The notes under the pieces are model-generated. The model worked only from the letters and a program-made list of their open reading frames with translations, was not told the origin of the DNA and made no database searches. DNA of 64,000 nt from Actinomycetota bacterium (GTDB lineage: Bacteria; Actinomycetota; CADDZG01; WHSQ01): the NCBI GenBank assembly GCA_030446465.1, contig JAUJNI010000002.1:75386-139385 (forward strand). Reading direction: 5' to 3'. A program made the position numbers and the translations under genes. Numbering within the stretch: position 1 is the stretch's first letter; every line of letters begins with the position of its first letter. Shown piece after piece: positions 17,674-27,226 of this stretch.

Positions 17674-18744
17674 GTGCCCAACGGAAACGGTTTCGAGGAT
17701 GCGATCAACGGCCGTGGGGTAACCGAGGCCTCGGGCGGTGTGGCGACGCTCTCGCGCGCCGACTTCGTGTCGGACCAAGAGGTTCGCTGGTGTCCGGGTT
17801 GCGGCGACTATGCGGTTCTGGCGGCGGTTCAAGGCGTAATGCCGGAGCTCGGCGTCCCCCGCGAGAAGGTGGTGTTCGTCTCTGGGATCGGATGCTCGAG
17901 TCGCTTCCCCTATTACATGAACACCTACGGGGTCCACGGGATCCACGGGCGGGCCCCCGCGATCGCGACCGGGCTTGCGACGGCCAGGCCCGACCTTCAG
18001 GTCTGGGTGATCACGGGGGACGGCGACGGGCTTTCGATCGGCGGAAACCATCTGATTCACGCCCTGCGCCGCAACGTGAACTTGAAGATCCTGTTGTTCA
18101 ACAACCAGATCTACGGACTGACTAAGGGGCAGTACTCGCCGACCTCAGAGCAGGGCAAGGTCACGAAGTCGACGCCGTTTGGGTCGCTCGAGCGACCGTT
18201 CAACCCGATCTCCATCGCCCTGGGGGCTGAGGCCACCTTCGTCGCTCGGACCATCGACGTGGAGCGCAAGCACCTGCCGCAGGTACTCAGGCAGGTGGCT
18301 GCTCACCGTGGCTCGGCGTTCGTGGAGATCTACCAGAACTGCAACATCTTCAACGACGGGGCGTTCATTGCTCTGACCGGCAAGGAGCGAACCCAGAACC
18401 GCATCTATCTAGAGCATGGAAGTCCGATTCGCTTCGGACCCGACGGCGCCAAGGGTGTAGTGATGAGGGAAGACGGCAGGCTCGAGATAGTGGACACGGC
18501 CGCGGTGGGTGAGGGCAACCTCCTTGTGCACGACGCCCACAGGGACGATCCGAGCCTTGCCTTCGCGCTGTCTCGTCTCGCCGATGGCCCCACGTCGCCT
18601 ACCCCTTTGGGGGTGTTCCGGTCGGTCCAGCGCCCGGTCTACGGAGACACCATGGAGCACCAGCTACGGATGGCCGCGGATCAACAAGGACCAGGAGATC
18701 TAAAGCGCCTGCTCGCCTCGGGCGACACCTGGACCGTCGAGTAA
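17674..18744 (+). CDS. korB: 2-oxoacid:ferredoxin oxidoreductase beta subunit
   Basis: A 356-residue TPP-binding beta subunit. WCPGCGDYAVL (about 39-49), GIGCSSRFPYYMNTYGVHGIHGRA, the TPP/Mg motif GDGDGLSIGGNH and NNQIYGLTKGQYSPTS are all diagnostic. The GTG start is the first codon after the korA stop. The protein lacks the extra ferredoxin domain found in one-piece PFORs, so an external ferredoxin is required. Confidence 0.94.
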   Translation: MPNGNGFEDAINGRGVTEASGGVATLSRADFVSDQEVRWCPGCGDYAVLAAVQGVMPELGVPREKVVFVSGIGCSSRFPYYMNTYGVHGIHGRAPAIATGLATARPDLQVWVITGDGDGLSIGGNHLIHALRRNVNLKILLFNNQIYGLTKGQYSPTSEQGKVTKSTPFGSLERPFNPISIALGAEATFVARTIDVERKHLPQVLRQVAAHRGSAFVEIYQNCNIFNDGAFIALTGKERTQNRIYLEHGSPIRFGPDGAKGVVMREDGRLEIVDTAAVGEGNLLVHDAHRDDPSLAFALSRLADGPTSPTPLGVFRSVQRPVYGDTMEHQLRMAADQQGPGDLKRLLASGDTWTVE

Positions 18745-18772
18745 CTCCCGCATGGTGGAGCCGCGGGAGGGC

Positions 18773-19021
18773 ATGTCTTCCAATCACGAGATCGATCGGC
18801 GGGACTTTCCGACCGATGAAGACGTCGAGGCCAAGGCTCAACAGGTTCAGAACGACGCCGGGAACGTTTCCGACATGACGGACGAGGACGTGGCGAAGCG
18901 TGCCGCGCTGCGGATTCTGGAGGATTCGGAGGCCCGCACCCAGCAAGCCGCCGACCTCGATCCAGAAGACGACGTGGTGATCCGCCGCACTTCGACCGAG
19001 ACCGCGCGAGAGGTCCGCTAG
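18773..19021 (+). CDS. Small acidic hypothetical protein
   Basis: An 82-residue, highly charged protein without hydrophobic segments. It reads as helical and acidic (DEDVEAKAQQVQNDAGNV, MTDEDVAKRAALRILEDSE), with no cysteine. GGGAGG lies immediately before ATG 18773; ATG 18752 is an in-frame alternative without a clear site. It sits 28 nt after korB and may be in that operon. Family not recognised. Confidence 0.5.
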   Translation: MSSNHEIDRRDFPTDEDVEAKAQQVQNDAGNVSDMTDEDVAKRAALRILEDSEARTQQAADLDPEDDVVIRRTSTETAREVR

Positions 19022-19034
19022 CCACCTTCGCGCG

Positions 19035-19322
19035 CTACGGGCGGTCGCGGGCCCTCAACCTCTTGAGGAAGCCGACTGCAAGCAACCCATAACCAATGAA
19101 GTTCAGGACGAAGACTAGGGGGCGGGGCAATCCGTCGTCGAGGACAGCCGCCAGGACGGATGTGGCGAGCAACAGGACCGCTCCCGCGAGCAGCACCTTG
19201 CGCCACGGCTCCATTGGAGCGCGCAGTCGGGCCGCGAGAGCCCGTTTGGGAACCTCGACCTGAGGACGTGCGGGGGCGGGATCATCAGGACCGCGTTCGG
19301 GGCGAGGGTCAGAGGGGTTCAT
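19035..19322 (-). CDS. Small two-TM membrane protein
   Basis: A 95-residue protein read leftward. A Pro/Arg/Asp-rich cytosolic head (1-38) is followed by two hydrophobic helices (about 43-63 and 70-88) and a basic C-terminus (KRLRARDRP). It converges with the small acidic gene ending at 19021. An in-frame GTG at 19328 is an alternative start. No known motif. Confidence 0.55.
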   Translation of the reverse strand: MNPSDPRPERGPDDPAPARPQVEVPKRALAARLRAPMEPWRKVLLAGAVLLLATSVLAAVLDDGLPRPLVFVLNFIGYGLLAVGFLKRLRARDRP

Positions 19323-19372
19323 CGACACGGTCTCTCGACCCTAGCCCAGCGAATGGTTTGTAGGCTCCCGGA

Positions 19373-20992
19373 GTGACGGAGCAGGGGCATGGTGGGCTTG
19401 CCGTATCCGGAGCGCTAAAGGCGCTCCGAGTCAGCCATCTGTTCACGCTCACCGGGGGGCACATCTTCCCCATCCTGGACGGTTGCAAGCAGGACGGAAT
19501 ACGCATCGTCGACACTCGCCACGAGCAATCGGCCGCCTTCGCCGCCGAGGGATGGGCTCGCCTCACCCGGTCCCTCGGGGTAGTTGCAATGACCGCAGGC
19601 CCAGGCGTCACCAACGCAATCAGTGCGCTGGCGCAGGCCAGGTTTAATCAGGCCCCCGTGCTCGGGTTGGGGGGCCGAGCTCCTGCGTTTCGATGGGGTC
19701 AAGGGTCGCTGCAGGAGATCGATCACGTCGCCTTCGTTGATCCGATTGCTGAGGCAAGGACCGTCTCGGATACGTCCCTGATCGCCAAAGAGGTCGTCAC
19801 TGCAGCAATCGCCGCGCTCACTTCGCCGCGCGGCCCCCGCTTCTTGGATTTCCCCCTCGACGTCATGTTCGGAAGCGCTCCCTTGGAATTTATGGAGCCA
19901 TGGTTCCAGGCGGAATCTGTGGTGGCGCAGGAAGACGCGCTGGAGGTGGCTGACCTGCTGGCGAGAGCGCAGCGTCCCGTTCTGCTTGCCGGGTCGAACG
20001 TCTATCTCGATCGAGCAGAGGATTCATTGCGATCGCTGGTAGAGAAGGCTCAGCTCCCTACCTTTGCCAACGGCCAGGGGCGTGGTTGCCTGCCGGCCGA
20101 CCATCCACTGGCCTTCAGCCGCAGCCGGTCGGCGGCGTTCAAGCAGGCGGATCTGGTGATAGTCGCCGGTACGCCGATGGACTTCAGGCTCGGCTTCGGA
20201 CAGAGCTTCGCCACCGGAGCCAAGGTCGTCCATCTCGATTCGGCACCCGAGTCGATCACGACGAACGTGGATCTCGCCGGTTCGATCGGCGCCCCGCTCG
20301 ATGCTTGCCTTGCGGCCGTTGCCGAGGCCCTCGAGAAGCCACCAGATACGAGCGCCTGGATACGCGCCTTGATCGACGTCGAAGACGACAAGCGTGCGTC
20401 CGCGGAGCCCGAGCTGCGTTCCGACTCGATGCCCATCCACCCGATGCGCATCTATGGGGAGCTTGCCCCGCTGCTAGACCGAGACGCAATCGTGATTGGG
20501 GACGGCGGTGACTTCGTCTCCTATGCGGGCCGCGAGATCGCTTCGTACCAACCGGGATGCTGGCTCGATCCGGGGCCCTTCGGCTGCCTCGGGGTTGGGC
20601 CCGGCTATGCCATGGCGGCGCGGCTCGCCCATCCCGAGCGCCAGATCGTCGTGCTCTACGGCGACGGGGCACTGGGGTTCTCGGGCATGGATCTCGAGAC
20701 GCTCGTCCGTCTGCAGCTTCCGGTTGTCTGCATCGTTGGCAACAACGGCATCTGGGGTTTGGAGAAGCACCCCATGCGGGCCCTGTATGGCTACGATGTC
20801 GCCGCGGAGCTTCGCCCGGGGATTCGCTACGACCAGATGATGGAGGCGTTCGGGGGCCGGGGCGAATACGTCACCGATCCCGAAGACATCGCTCCGGCTC
20901 TCAGACGTGCATTTGCTTCGGGGGAGCCGACGCTCGTAAACATCCTGACCGACCCCGAGGTCGCCTACCCGCGCTCCGCCAACCTTGCCTGA
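19373..20992 (+). CDS. Acetolactate synthase-like TPP enzyme
   Basis: A 539-residue member of the POX/ILVB superfamily. The catalytic glutamate is in DTRHEQSAAFAAEGWAR (about residue 51), the middle domain spans about 190-330, and the TPP/Mg motif is GDGALGFSGMD...VGNNGIWG. Compared with anabolic AHAS it is short and has no obvious ilvN beside it, so a decarboxylase or catabolic role (as in IlvG/oxalyl-CoA decarboxylase-like proteins) is as likely as acetolactate synthesis. No Shine-Dalgarno sequence is seen; TAGGCT at 19361 is 6 nt before the GTG, suggesting a leaderless message. Confidence 0.85.
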   Translation: MTEQGHGGLAVSGALKALRVSHLFTLTGGHIFPILDGCKQDGIRIVDTRHEQSAAFAAEGWARLTRSLGVVAMTAGPGVTNAISALAQARFNQAPVLGLGGRAPAFRWGQGSLQEIDHVAFVDPIAEARTVSDTSLIAKEVVTAAIAALTSPRGPRFLDFPLDVMFGSAPLEFMEPWFQAESVVAQEDALEVADLLARAQRPVLLAGSNVYLDRAEDSLRSLVEKAQLPTFANGQGRGCLPADHPLAFSRSRSAAFKQADLVIVAGTPMDFRLGFGQSFATGAKVVHLDSAPESITTNVDLAGSIGAPLDACLAAVAEALEKPPDTSAWIRALIDVEDDKRASAEPELRSDSMPIHPMRIYGELAPLLDRDAIVIGDGGDFVSYAGREIASYQPGCWLDPGPFGCLGVGPGYAMAARLAHPERQIVVLYGDGALGFSGMDLETLVRLQLPVVCIVGNNGIWGLEKHPMRALYGYDVAAELRPGIRYDQMMEAFGGRGEYVTDPEDIAPALRRAFASGEPTLVNILTDPEVAYPRSANLA

Positions 20993-21067
20993 AGGCCGTG
21001 GGTTGACCGATCTCCCTCGCTTGGACATGGTGATTGCACACATCGGTACAAGAGAAGGCTGAGATTC

Positions 21068-21793
21068 GTGAGCCTGAGGGACGCGTGGGAGAAGAATGCC
21101 GGCGACTGGATCAACTGGGCGAGGACTCCCGAGCACGACATTTACTACTGGCGACTGAATCGCCCGAACTTCCTCGAATTGATCCCGCCACCCGGTCGGT
21201 TGACGGTGGACATAGGTTGCGGTGAGGGCCGGCTCGGGCGCGACTTGCGAGATCGTGGCCACTTCGTCGTAAACATCGACAGCTCTCCGACCCTGGCCCG
21301 AGCTGCGGCCGAAGCGGAAGAGCCTCATCGCGTGGTGGTGGCCGATGCTGCTTGGCTGCCCCTCCCACCCGACGTAGCGGATCTAGTGATCTCGTTCATG
21401 TCGCTGCAGGACATCGACGACCTTGATCGTTCCGTCAGCGAGGCTTCCCGCATCCTTGTATCTGGCGGCCGTTACTGCATTGCCAACCTTCATCCCCTCA
21501 GCTCTTCAGGGACGTTCGAAGTCAAAGAGAGAGGCGCTCATTTCACAATCAGCGACTCTTATTTCGAACACCGCCGTTACTCAATCCCCGTGGAACGCGC
21601 CGGTCTTCCAATGACGTTTGTGAGCGACCATCGGCCGCTTGAGGCCTACTTCAGCGCGTTGGAGAAGGCCGGATTTCTGGTGGAAGCACTTCGCGAGTTG
21701 AGGCCGGACGACCAGCTAGTGGAGGATGCACCATCGATCGGTCGCTGGACTCAGGTACCGATCTTCATTCACATCAGGGCCTTGAAGCGGTGA
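21068..21793 (+). CDS. Class I SAM-dependent methyltransferase
   Basis: A 241-residue methyltransferase of the Methyltransf_11 type. Motif I is VDIGCGEGRLGRDL (about 48-61), the acidic residue of motif II is in NIDSSPTLA, and DLVISFMSLQDIDD is motif IV. The C-terminal half (ERAGLPMTFVSDHRPLEAYFSAL) is the common cap of small-molecule methyltransferases. The GTG start follows GAGAAGG. Substrate unknown. Neighbours give no pathway hint. Confidence 0.85.
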   Translation: MSLRDAWEKNAGDWINWARTPEHDIYYWRLNRPNFLELIPPPGRLTVDIGCGEGRLGRDLRDRGHFVVNIDSSPTLARAAAEAEEPHRVVVADAAWLPLPPDVADLVISFMSLQDIDDLDRSVSEASRILVSGGRYCIANLHPLSSSGTFEVKERGAHFTISDSYFEHRRYSIPVERAGLPMTFVSDHRPLEAYFSALEKAGFLVEALRELRPDDQLVEDAPSIGRWTQVPIFIHIRALKR

Positions 21794-21810
21794 CTTGCTG
21801 AGACGGAGGT

Positions 21811-22839
21811 CTAGCGGGCGCGGGCCCACTCGATTACTTCCTCCGCCGTCATGCAGTTGAGGATTCGCTGGGGCGGTACACCCGCCTCGATTGCCGTCGC
21901 TATCCCCAGATCTAAGAACTGAAGCTCCCAGGTGCTGTGGGCGTCGGTTCCGATCGAAACGTAGACGTCGAAGTCAACGGCAAGGCGCATGAGCTCGACG
22001 TTGAGGTCCTGGCGGTTCGGGTTGCAGTCGATTTCGACGGCCTTTCCTGCCGACGCCGCCGCCGCGAACACGCGCGGCCAGTCCGCGTGCAAGCCGGCCC
22101 TCGTGCCGTACATCCGGCCCCTTGGATGCCCGAGGACGTGAAACGTCGGGTTATCGAGCGCCGCGAGATAGCGCTCGGTCTGATCCTCGCCGCCTCGCAG
22201 GTTGGAATGAAACGATCCCAGCACGAGATCGAGCGGTGCCAGCACTTCGGCCTCCATGTCGCCCTCACCGGTGGGGCTGATGTTCATCTCGAGAGCGTGC
22301 AGCACGCGAAAGCCCGAGGGGGCCATGCGCTCGTTCACGAGGGCCACCTTCTGGGCCTGTAGAGCCAGCACCTCAGGACTCATGCCCCCGGCGATCTTGA
22401 GTCCGACGGAATGATCTGTGATGGCGACAAAGGAGCGGCCCAAGGCCTGCGAGGCAAGCGCCATCTCCTCGATCGAGACCGTGCCGTCGCTGTAAGTGGT
22501 GTGCATCTGAAGGTCCGCTTTGATGTCATTTCGCCACTGGGGATGCGCGTCCACCACCGAACGTGCGACCGCCATCGTGCTGAACCCACTGCGAGACTCG
22601 GGCGGGAGACCGTCTAAGTCCGGCGGATCCCCGAGCCATCCCTTCAGTCGCTTGGCCAGACCCGGTCCGATGCCGTAGAGGTCGGTAAGAGGCCGGTTCT
22701 CCTCGAAGATCTCGGCCGCCTCCTCGGCCCACGCCAAGGCGGCCCGAGATGCCCTGCGGTAAGCGCGCCGCTTTACCTCTTCGACTTCTTCAGCGGTGCG
22801 AGCAAGCAACTCGGCGATGTCGAGGTTCGTGAGCGCCAC
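21811..22839 (-). CDS. HhH-PHP phosphoesterase (PolX-type C-terminus without polymerase)
   Basis: A 342-residue protein read leftward. The first 90 residues contain a helix-hairpin-helix (LYGIGPGLAKRLKGWLG), and from about 105 a PHP domain with DLQMHTTYSDGT, AITDHS, ALEMNIS, GSFHS, GHPRGR and SIGTDAHS supplies the metal ligands. This is the arrangement of the back half of bacterial DNA polymerase X, but the nucleotidyltransferase domain is absent and the length rules it out. It could be a stand-alone 3' phosphatase/nuclease or a histidinol-phosphatase-like enzyme. GTG 22839 has TAGGCT 6 nt upstream and no Shine-Dalgarno. It diverges from glgC. Confidence 0.85.
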   Translation of the reverse strand: MALTNLDIAELLARTAEEVEEVKRRAYRRASRAALAWAEEAAEIFEENRPLTDLYGIGPGLAKRLKGWLGDPPDLDGLPPESRSGFSTMAVARSVVDAHPQWRNDIKADLQMHTTYSDGTVSIEEMALASQALGRSFVAITDHSVGLKIAGGMSPEVLALQAQKVALVNERMAPSGFRVLHALEMNISPTGEGDMEAEVLAPLDLVLGSFHSNLRGGEDQTERYLAALDNPTFHVLGHPRGRMYGTRAGLHADWPRVFAAAASAGKAVEIDCNPNRQDLNVELMRLAVDFDVYVSIGTDAHSTWELQFLDLGIATAIEAGVPPQRILNCMTAEEVIEWARAR

Positions 22840-22890
22840 CGAACCAGCCTATTGTTCTGCCTTGCCAGAAAGGTCACCCAGAGGAGTGAG

Positions 22891-24114
22891 ATGCCCGATC
22901 TAAAGATCCTTGCTTTGATCATGGCCGGAGGCGAGGGGAACCGGCTAGAAGTGCTGACGGAGCACCGCGCCAAACCCGCGATGCCCTACGGTGGGGTCTA
23001 TAGGCTCATCGACTTCCCGCTCACCAACTGCATGCACAGCGGCATCCGGGACGTGTGGATTGCCCAGCAATACCAACCGCATTCTTTGAACGACCATGTC
23101 TCGAACGGCAGACCCTGGGATCTCGACCGGACCTACGGGGGCCTGCGCCTACTCTTCCCCTTCACGGGCGCTCAAGAAGCAGGATGGCACGAGGGCAGCG
23201 CCGACGCGATCTATCGCAACTCGAGCTTCATTCGAGAGGCTGAGCCAGACGTCCTCGTCGTGCTCAGCGCAGATCACATCTACAAGCTCGACTACAGGGC
23301 CCCCATCGATGCGCATCTCTCGAACAACGCCGACGTCACCATGGTGACGAGCACGGTCGCTCGCGAAGAAGCCGGTCGTTTCGGCGTTGTGGAGGTAGAA
23401 GATGACTGCAGGATCAGCGACTTCCAGTACAAGCCGGACGATCCTCTGAGCGACGTCGTCACAACTGAGGTCTTCGTGTTCAAGACTGGGGTGTTACTCG
23501 ACCTTCTCGACGACCTTGCCGGGGAGCAGCGTAGCGACGGCGCCGACGACGAGGTCTCGCTCCAAGACCTCGGTGACGTCGTTCTTCCTCGCTTGGTCAA
23601 GCAAGAGCGCGCCTACGAGCATCGACTCGAGGGCTACTGGCGCGACGTGGGCACCGTCGACAGCTACTGGGCTTCACACATGGATCTCCTTAAGGAGTCC
23701 CCCGAGATCGATCTCGACGACCCCTCGTGGACCATTCACACCCTCGATCAGCAACGCATGCCCGCCCGCATCCTCGACTCGGCCCGCATCAAGAACAGTC
23801 TCATCTCGCCCGGCAGCACCATTCGGGGGCAGGTCGAGCACTCGGTCATCGGGTCTGGAGTCGTGGTCGAACAGGATGCGGTCGTGCGCGACTCGGTGGT
23901 TCTTCAAGACTGCGTCATCAAGAGTGGCGCAACGGTCGACTACTCGATCCTCGACATGGAGGTCACGGTGGAAAACGGGGGCCGAGTTGGCGATCGGTTC
24001 TCAGGTGACGGCTGCCCCGAAGCAGCGGACATCGCCGTGGTTGGTCTGAAGACGGCGGTTCCAGCAGGCCCCGGCGTCTGTCCCGGCGAGCGGGTGAGTC
24101 CGGCGAGCGGGTGA
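22891..24114 (+). CDS. glgC: Glucose-1-phosphate adenylyltransferase
   Basis: A 407-residue enzyme that makes ADP-glucose for glycogen. The N-terminal GGEGNRLEVLTEHRAKPAMPYGG carries the nucleotidyltransferase loop and PGGG-like region, LSADHIYKLDY carries the catalytic aspartate, RFGVVEV and the EGYWRDVGTVDSYW motif bind glucose-1-phosphate, and the C-terminal 120 residues form the left-handed beta helix with hexapeptide repeats. GAGGAG is 5 nt before ATG 22891. The far C-terminus (PAGPGVCPGERVSPASG) is an unusual low-complexity tail. No other glycogen gene is in the window. Confidence 0.92.
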   Translation: MPDLKILALIMAGGEGNRLEVLTEHRAKPAMPYGGVYRLIDFPLTNCMHSGIRDVWIAQQYQPHSLNDHVSNGRPWDLDRTYGGLRLLFPFTGAQEAGWHEGSADAIYRNSSFIREAEPDVLVVLSADHIYKLDYRAPIDAHLSNNADVTMVTSTVAREEAGRFGVVEVEDDCRISDFQYKPDDPLSDVVTTEVFVFKTGVLLDLLDDLAGEQRSDGADDEVSLQDLGDVVLPRLVKQERAYEHRLEGYWRDVGTVDSYWASHMDLLKESPEIDLDDPSWTIHTLDQQRMPARILDSARIKNSLISPGSTIRGQVEHSVIGSGVVVEQDAVVRDSVVLQDCVIKSGATVDYSILDMEVTVENGGRVGDRFSGDGCPEAADIAVVGLKTAVPAGPGVCPGERVSPASG

Positions 24115-24137
24115 GCGCTCGCGTGTATCTTCTGGCG

Positions 24138-25583
24138 ATGAACGACCTCCTGACCGCGGCGCTGGATGCCGCCACTTCTTCCGGCGCCGACTTCGCCGAT
24201 GCTCGTGCCGTCGAGCTGGCGACCGAATCGATCTCCGTGCGAGCCGCCACGGTCGAGAGTCTCGATCGTTCGGAGTCCCTGGGCTTCGGCGTGCGAGTGC
24301 TTGCCAATGGCGCATGGGGCTACGCCGCGTCGGCCAGGCTTGATGCGAAGGAGGCAATCCGGGTCGCACGGACCGCCGTCGAGGTGGCGCGCGCGAGCGC
24401 TCTGGTCCACTCGACGCCGGTTCACTTGGTTGATGAGCCCGCCCACGTAGCTTCGTGGTCCACCCCCGTGGCCACAGATCCCTTCGCCGTCGCCCTCGAG
24501 GACAAGGTCGGGTTACTCGTCATGGCGACCCAAGAGATGGGTAAGGCGGCCGGTATCAGGGTGGCCCGCGCGACGATGGACGCTTACCGGCAGAGGAGCT
24601 GGTTTGTGTCCTCCGAGGGCGCGGCGATCGACCAGACCATCGTTAACACCGGCGCAGGGATCGAGGCGACTGCGGTGGCCGATGGGGACGTGCAGCAGCG
24701 TTCCTACCCCGCTTCTTTCCGCGGGCACCTCGAGGCGGGTGGCTACGAGATCGTCGAGCGCATGGATCTGCCGGCGAACGGGCAGAGGGTGGCCGAGGAA
24801 GCCGTAGCCCTCCTGTCCGCGCCTGAGTGTCCCTCGGGGACCACCACGCTGGTGCTGGACGGGCACCAAGTGATGCTCCAGGTGCACGAATCGGTGGGTC
24901 ATCCCACCGAGCTCGACCGCGTGCTCGGTATGGAAGCAGCCTTTGCCGGCACTTCCTTTGTCGGCATCCCCGATCTCGGCCGGCTGAGCTATGGGTCTGA
25001 GGTCGTCAACATCACTTCCGACGCAACGGCGCCCGGTGGCGTTGGTACCTATGGCTACGACGACGAGGGCGTCGAAGGACAGAGGGTGGACCTAGTGAGG
25101 AACGGCGTGCTCGTCGGTTTTCAGACCTCTCGGGAGACCGCCGCCCTGGTGGGGCAGGACCGGTCCAACGGCACGATGCGGGCGGAGGGGTGGGAGAACT
25201 TCCCCCTCATCCGCATGCCGAACATCAACCTTCTTCCGGGCGAGGGCAGCTTGGAGGATCTACTAGCCGACGTGGACGACGGCGTGTACATGGCGACCAA
25301 CAAGTCGTGGTCGATCGACGACAAGAGAAAGAACTTCCAGTTCGGCTGCGAGATCGCCTGGGAGATCAAGGACGGGCGGCTCGGCAGGATGCTCAAGAAC
25401 CCTCGCTACACAGGCATAACTCCTGTGTTCTGGGGATCGTGCGACGCCGTCGCGGGCCCCGGCGAGTGGAAGATGCAGGGCACTCCCAACTGCGGGAAGG
25501 GACAGCCCGGGCAGACCATGCGCGTCGGTCACGGCACCTCCCCTGCCCGTTTTCGAAACGTCTCCATCGGCGTGGGCCAGTGA
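24138..25583 (+). CDS. tldD: TldD metalloprotease subunit
   Basis: A 481-residue zinc peptidase subunit of the TldD/TldE heterodimer, which trims unfolded peptides and matures some RiPPs. The zinc motif is HESVGHPTELD (HExxxH) at about residue 255, and the late cysteine ligand lies in GSCDAVAGPGEW. ATG 24138 is preferred over GTG 24111 because the N-terminus MNDLLTAALDAATSSGADFAD is family-like and TATCTT lies 6 nt before it. The partner tldE overlaps its stop. Family certain; substrate here unknown. Confidence 0.93.
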   Translation: MNDLLTAALDAATSSGADFADARAVELATESISVRAATVESLDRSESLGFGVRVLANGAWGYAASARLDAKEAIRVARTAVEVARASALVHSTPVHLVDEPAHVASWSTPVATDPFAVALEDKVGLLVMATQEMGKAAGIRVARATMDAYRQRSWFVSSEGAAIDQTIVNTGAGIEATAVADGDVQQRSYPASFRGHLEAGGYEIVERMDLPANGQRVAEEAVALLSAPECPSGTTTLVLDGHQVMLQVHESVGHPTELDRVLGMEAAFAGTSFVGIPDLGRLSYGSEVVNITSDATAPGGVGTYGYDDEGVEGQRVDLVRNGVLVGFQTSRETAALVGQDRSNGTMRAEGWENFPLIRMPNINLLPGEGSLEDLLADVDDGVYMATNKSWSIDDKRKNFQFGCEIAWEIKDGRLGRMLKNPRYTGITPVFWGSCDAVAGPGEWKMQGTPNCGKGQPGQTMRVGHGTSPARFRNVSIGVGQ

Positions 25584-26953
25584 CCGAAGGGATCTCAGGC
25601 GACCTTCCGGTCTCTCACGACGATGCCAGGAAGGCTGCCGGCTACGTTCTCGACTATTCGGGAGCGGACGGCGTGGAAGTGGTGCTCACCGGCTCCCGCA
25701 CGGGGCTGACCCGCTACGCCGGGTCCCAGATCATTCAGAACACCGTTCAAAACAACGTAAAGGCTTACGTGCGGGTTGCGGCAGGTGATCGGACGGCAAC
25801 CGCCACGACGAGCCAGCTCGACCAAGAGCACATGCAAAGGGCCGCAGCCAGCGCACTGGAGGCGGCGTCGGCGTCTCCACCCGACCCCGATTTCCCCGGG
25901 CTTCCGGCCCCGGAGCAAGTGGGGCGCGCCCAAGCTCTATTCAGATGGGACGAACCGACCGCCGAAGCCTCCCCGCAGCAGCGGGCCGAGGGCGTGAAGC
26001 AGATCCTCGACGTGGCTAAGGTCGACAACGCGGCAGGCGTCTACGAGACGAGCGGGCATTCCTTTGCGGTGCTCTCGTCCACCGGGATCGACTGCTTCGA
26101 CGCTTACACCCGTTCGGTGTGCACCTGTTTGGTTGATACGGGGGCAGCGACCGGATGGGGAGAGGCGTCCTCGCATAGGAAGGCTGAGGTCGACCTGGAG
26201 GCCGCTGCCCGCAGGTCGCTCGATAAGGCCGCGGCAGGTGAAGAGCCGTCCGACGCAGATCCAGGCACCTATCAAGTCATCCTGGAGTCACCGGCGGTCG
26301 CAACCTTGCTCGAGTACCTCTCCTACGCAGGCTTCGGAGCCAAGCAAGTGCTGGAGGGCGAAAGCTTCCTTGCCGAACGGGCCGGCCAGAACGTCGCCTC
26401 GCCCCAGGTCACGGTGACAGACGACGTCTTTCATCCCCGGTCGATCGGTATCGGGTTCGATTTCGAAGGTGTCCCAAAGAAGCGGGTGCCCGTAATCGAC
26501 TCCGGGCGGGCAACAGGGCCGGTCACCGACCTTCGTCATGCCACGAAGATGGGCATCGACCTAACCGGTCACGGCTCTGGATCAAACGAGTTCGGACCGT
26601 ACGCGTCGCAGGTCGTCATGGAGGCCGGAGATCGATCTCTCGATGAGCTGATCTCCGAGGTCGACGACGGGATCCTCGTCACTCGCTTCCACTATGTCAA
26701 CGTCTTGGAGAGGCCGAGCACTCTCCTCACCGGCATGACGAGAGACGGAACCTTTCGGATCAAAAATGGAGAGGTTGCCGGCGCGGTGCACAACTTTCGC
26801 TTTGCCCAGAGTGTCCTCGAGGCCCTGGCCTCCGTGCTCGGCGTTGGCAGGGAGCTTGGAACGGTGGCCGCAGATTACGGACCTTTCGGCTCCACCGTTG
26901 CTCCGGCCCTGCGCATCGGCCAGTTTCACTTCGCATCCCGCACCTCACATTAG
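25580..26953 (+). CDS. tldE: TldE/PmbA metalloprotease partner subunit
   Basis: A 457-residue TldE, the non-catalytic partner that completes the TldD active-site chamber. It shows the family's N-terminal domain (VEVVLTGSRTGLTRYAGSQI, QNNVKAYVRV), the ERAGQNVASPQVTVTDD stretch, GVPKKRVPVIDSG and the C-terminal GSGSNEFGPYASQVVMEAG, without an HExxxH motif. GTG 25580 overlaps the tldD TGA (GTGA), so translation is coupled and stoichiometry is fixed. Confidence 0.92.
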   Translation: MTEGISGDLPVSHDDARKAAGYVLDYSGADGVEVVLTGSRTGLTRYAGSQIIQNTVQNNVKAYVRVAAGDRTATATTSQLDQEHMQRAAASALEAASASPPDPDFPGLPAPEQVGRAQALFRWDEPTAEASPQQRAEGVKQILDVAKVDNAAGVYETSGHSFAVLSSTGIDCFDAYTRSVCTCLVDTGAATGWGEASSHRKAEVDLEAAARRSLDKAAAGEEPSDADPGTYQVILESPAVATLLEYLSYAGFGAKQVLEGESFLAERAGQNVASPQVTVTDDVFHPRSIGIGFDFEGVPKKRVPVIDSGRATGPVTDLRHATKMGIDLTGHGSGSNEFGPYASQVVMEAGDRSLDELISEVDDGILVTRFHYVNVLERPSTLLTGMTRDGTFRIKNGEVAGAVHNFRFAQSVLEALASVLGVGRELGTVAADYGPFGSTVAPALRIGQFHFASRTSH

Positions 26954-26968
26954 GAGCACTGCCGCCCA

Positions 26969-27178
26969 GTGAGCGGTCATGAGATATGGCACGTGGTCGT
27001 CCTGGCATCCACGCTGTTCGGGGCAGCGGGGCTCGCGATCCTGTTGCTGGCGCCTCTGGTGTTCGAATCGCCTCCTCCCGGCCTCGCGAGAAGCCGCCCG
27101 GTTGTGCTGGGCCTGGTAGGGGGGGCGGCCGCGCTGCTGATCGCGGAATGGCTTGGTGTGCACGGTGGTTCTCTATAA
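26969..27178 (+). CDS. Small two-TM membrane protein
   Basis: A 69-residue protein with two hydrophobic helices (about 7-30 and 45-62) joined by a short PPPGLARSRP loop. GGAG lies 13 nt before the GTG start. It is between tldE and the Fe-S carrier gene. No family recognised. Confidence 0.5.
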   Translation: MSGHEIWHVVVLASTLFGAAGLAILLLAPLVFESPPPGLARSRPVVLGLVGGAAALLIAEWLGVHGGSL

Positions 27179-27226
27179 TGGTTCAGGAAGGCTCACCGGA
27201 TGAGCCACACAAGGAGGACGTGCGCA

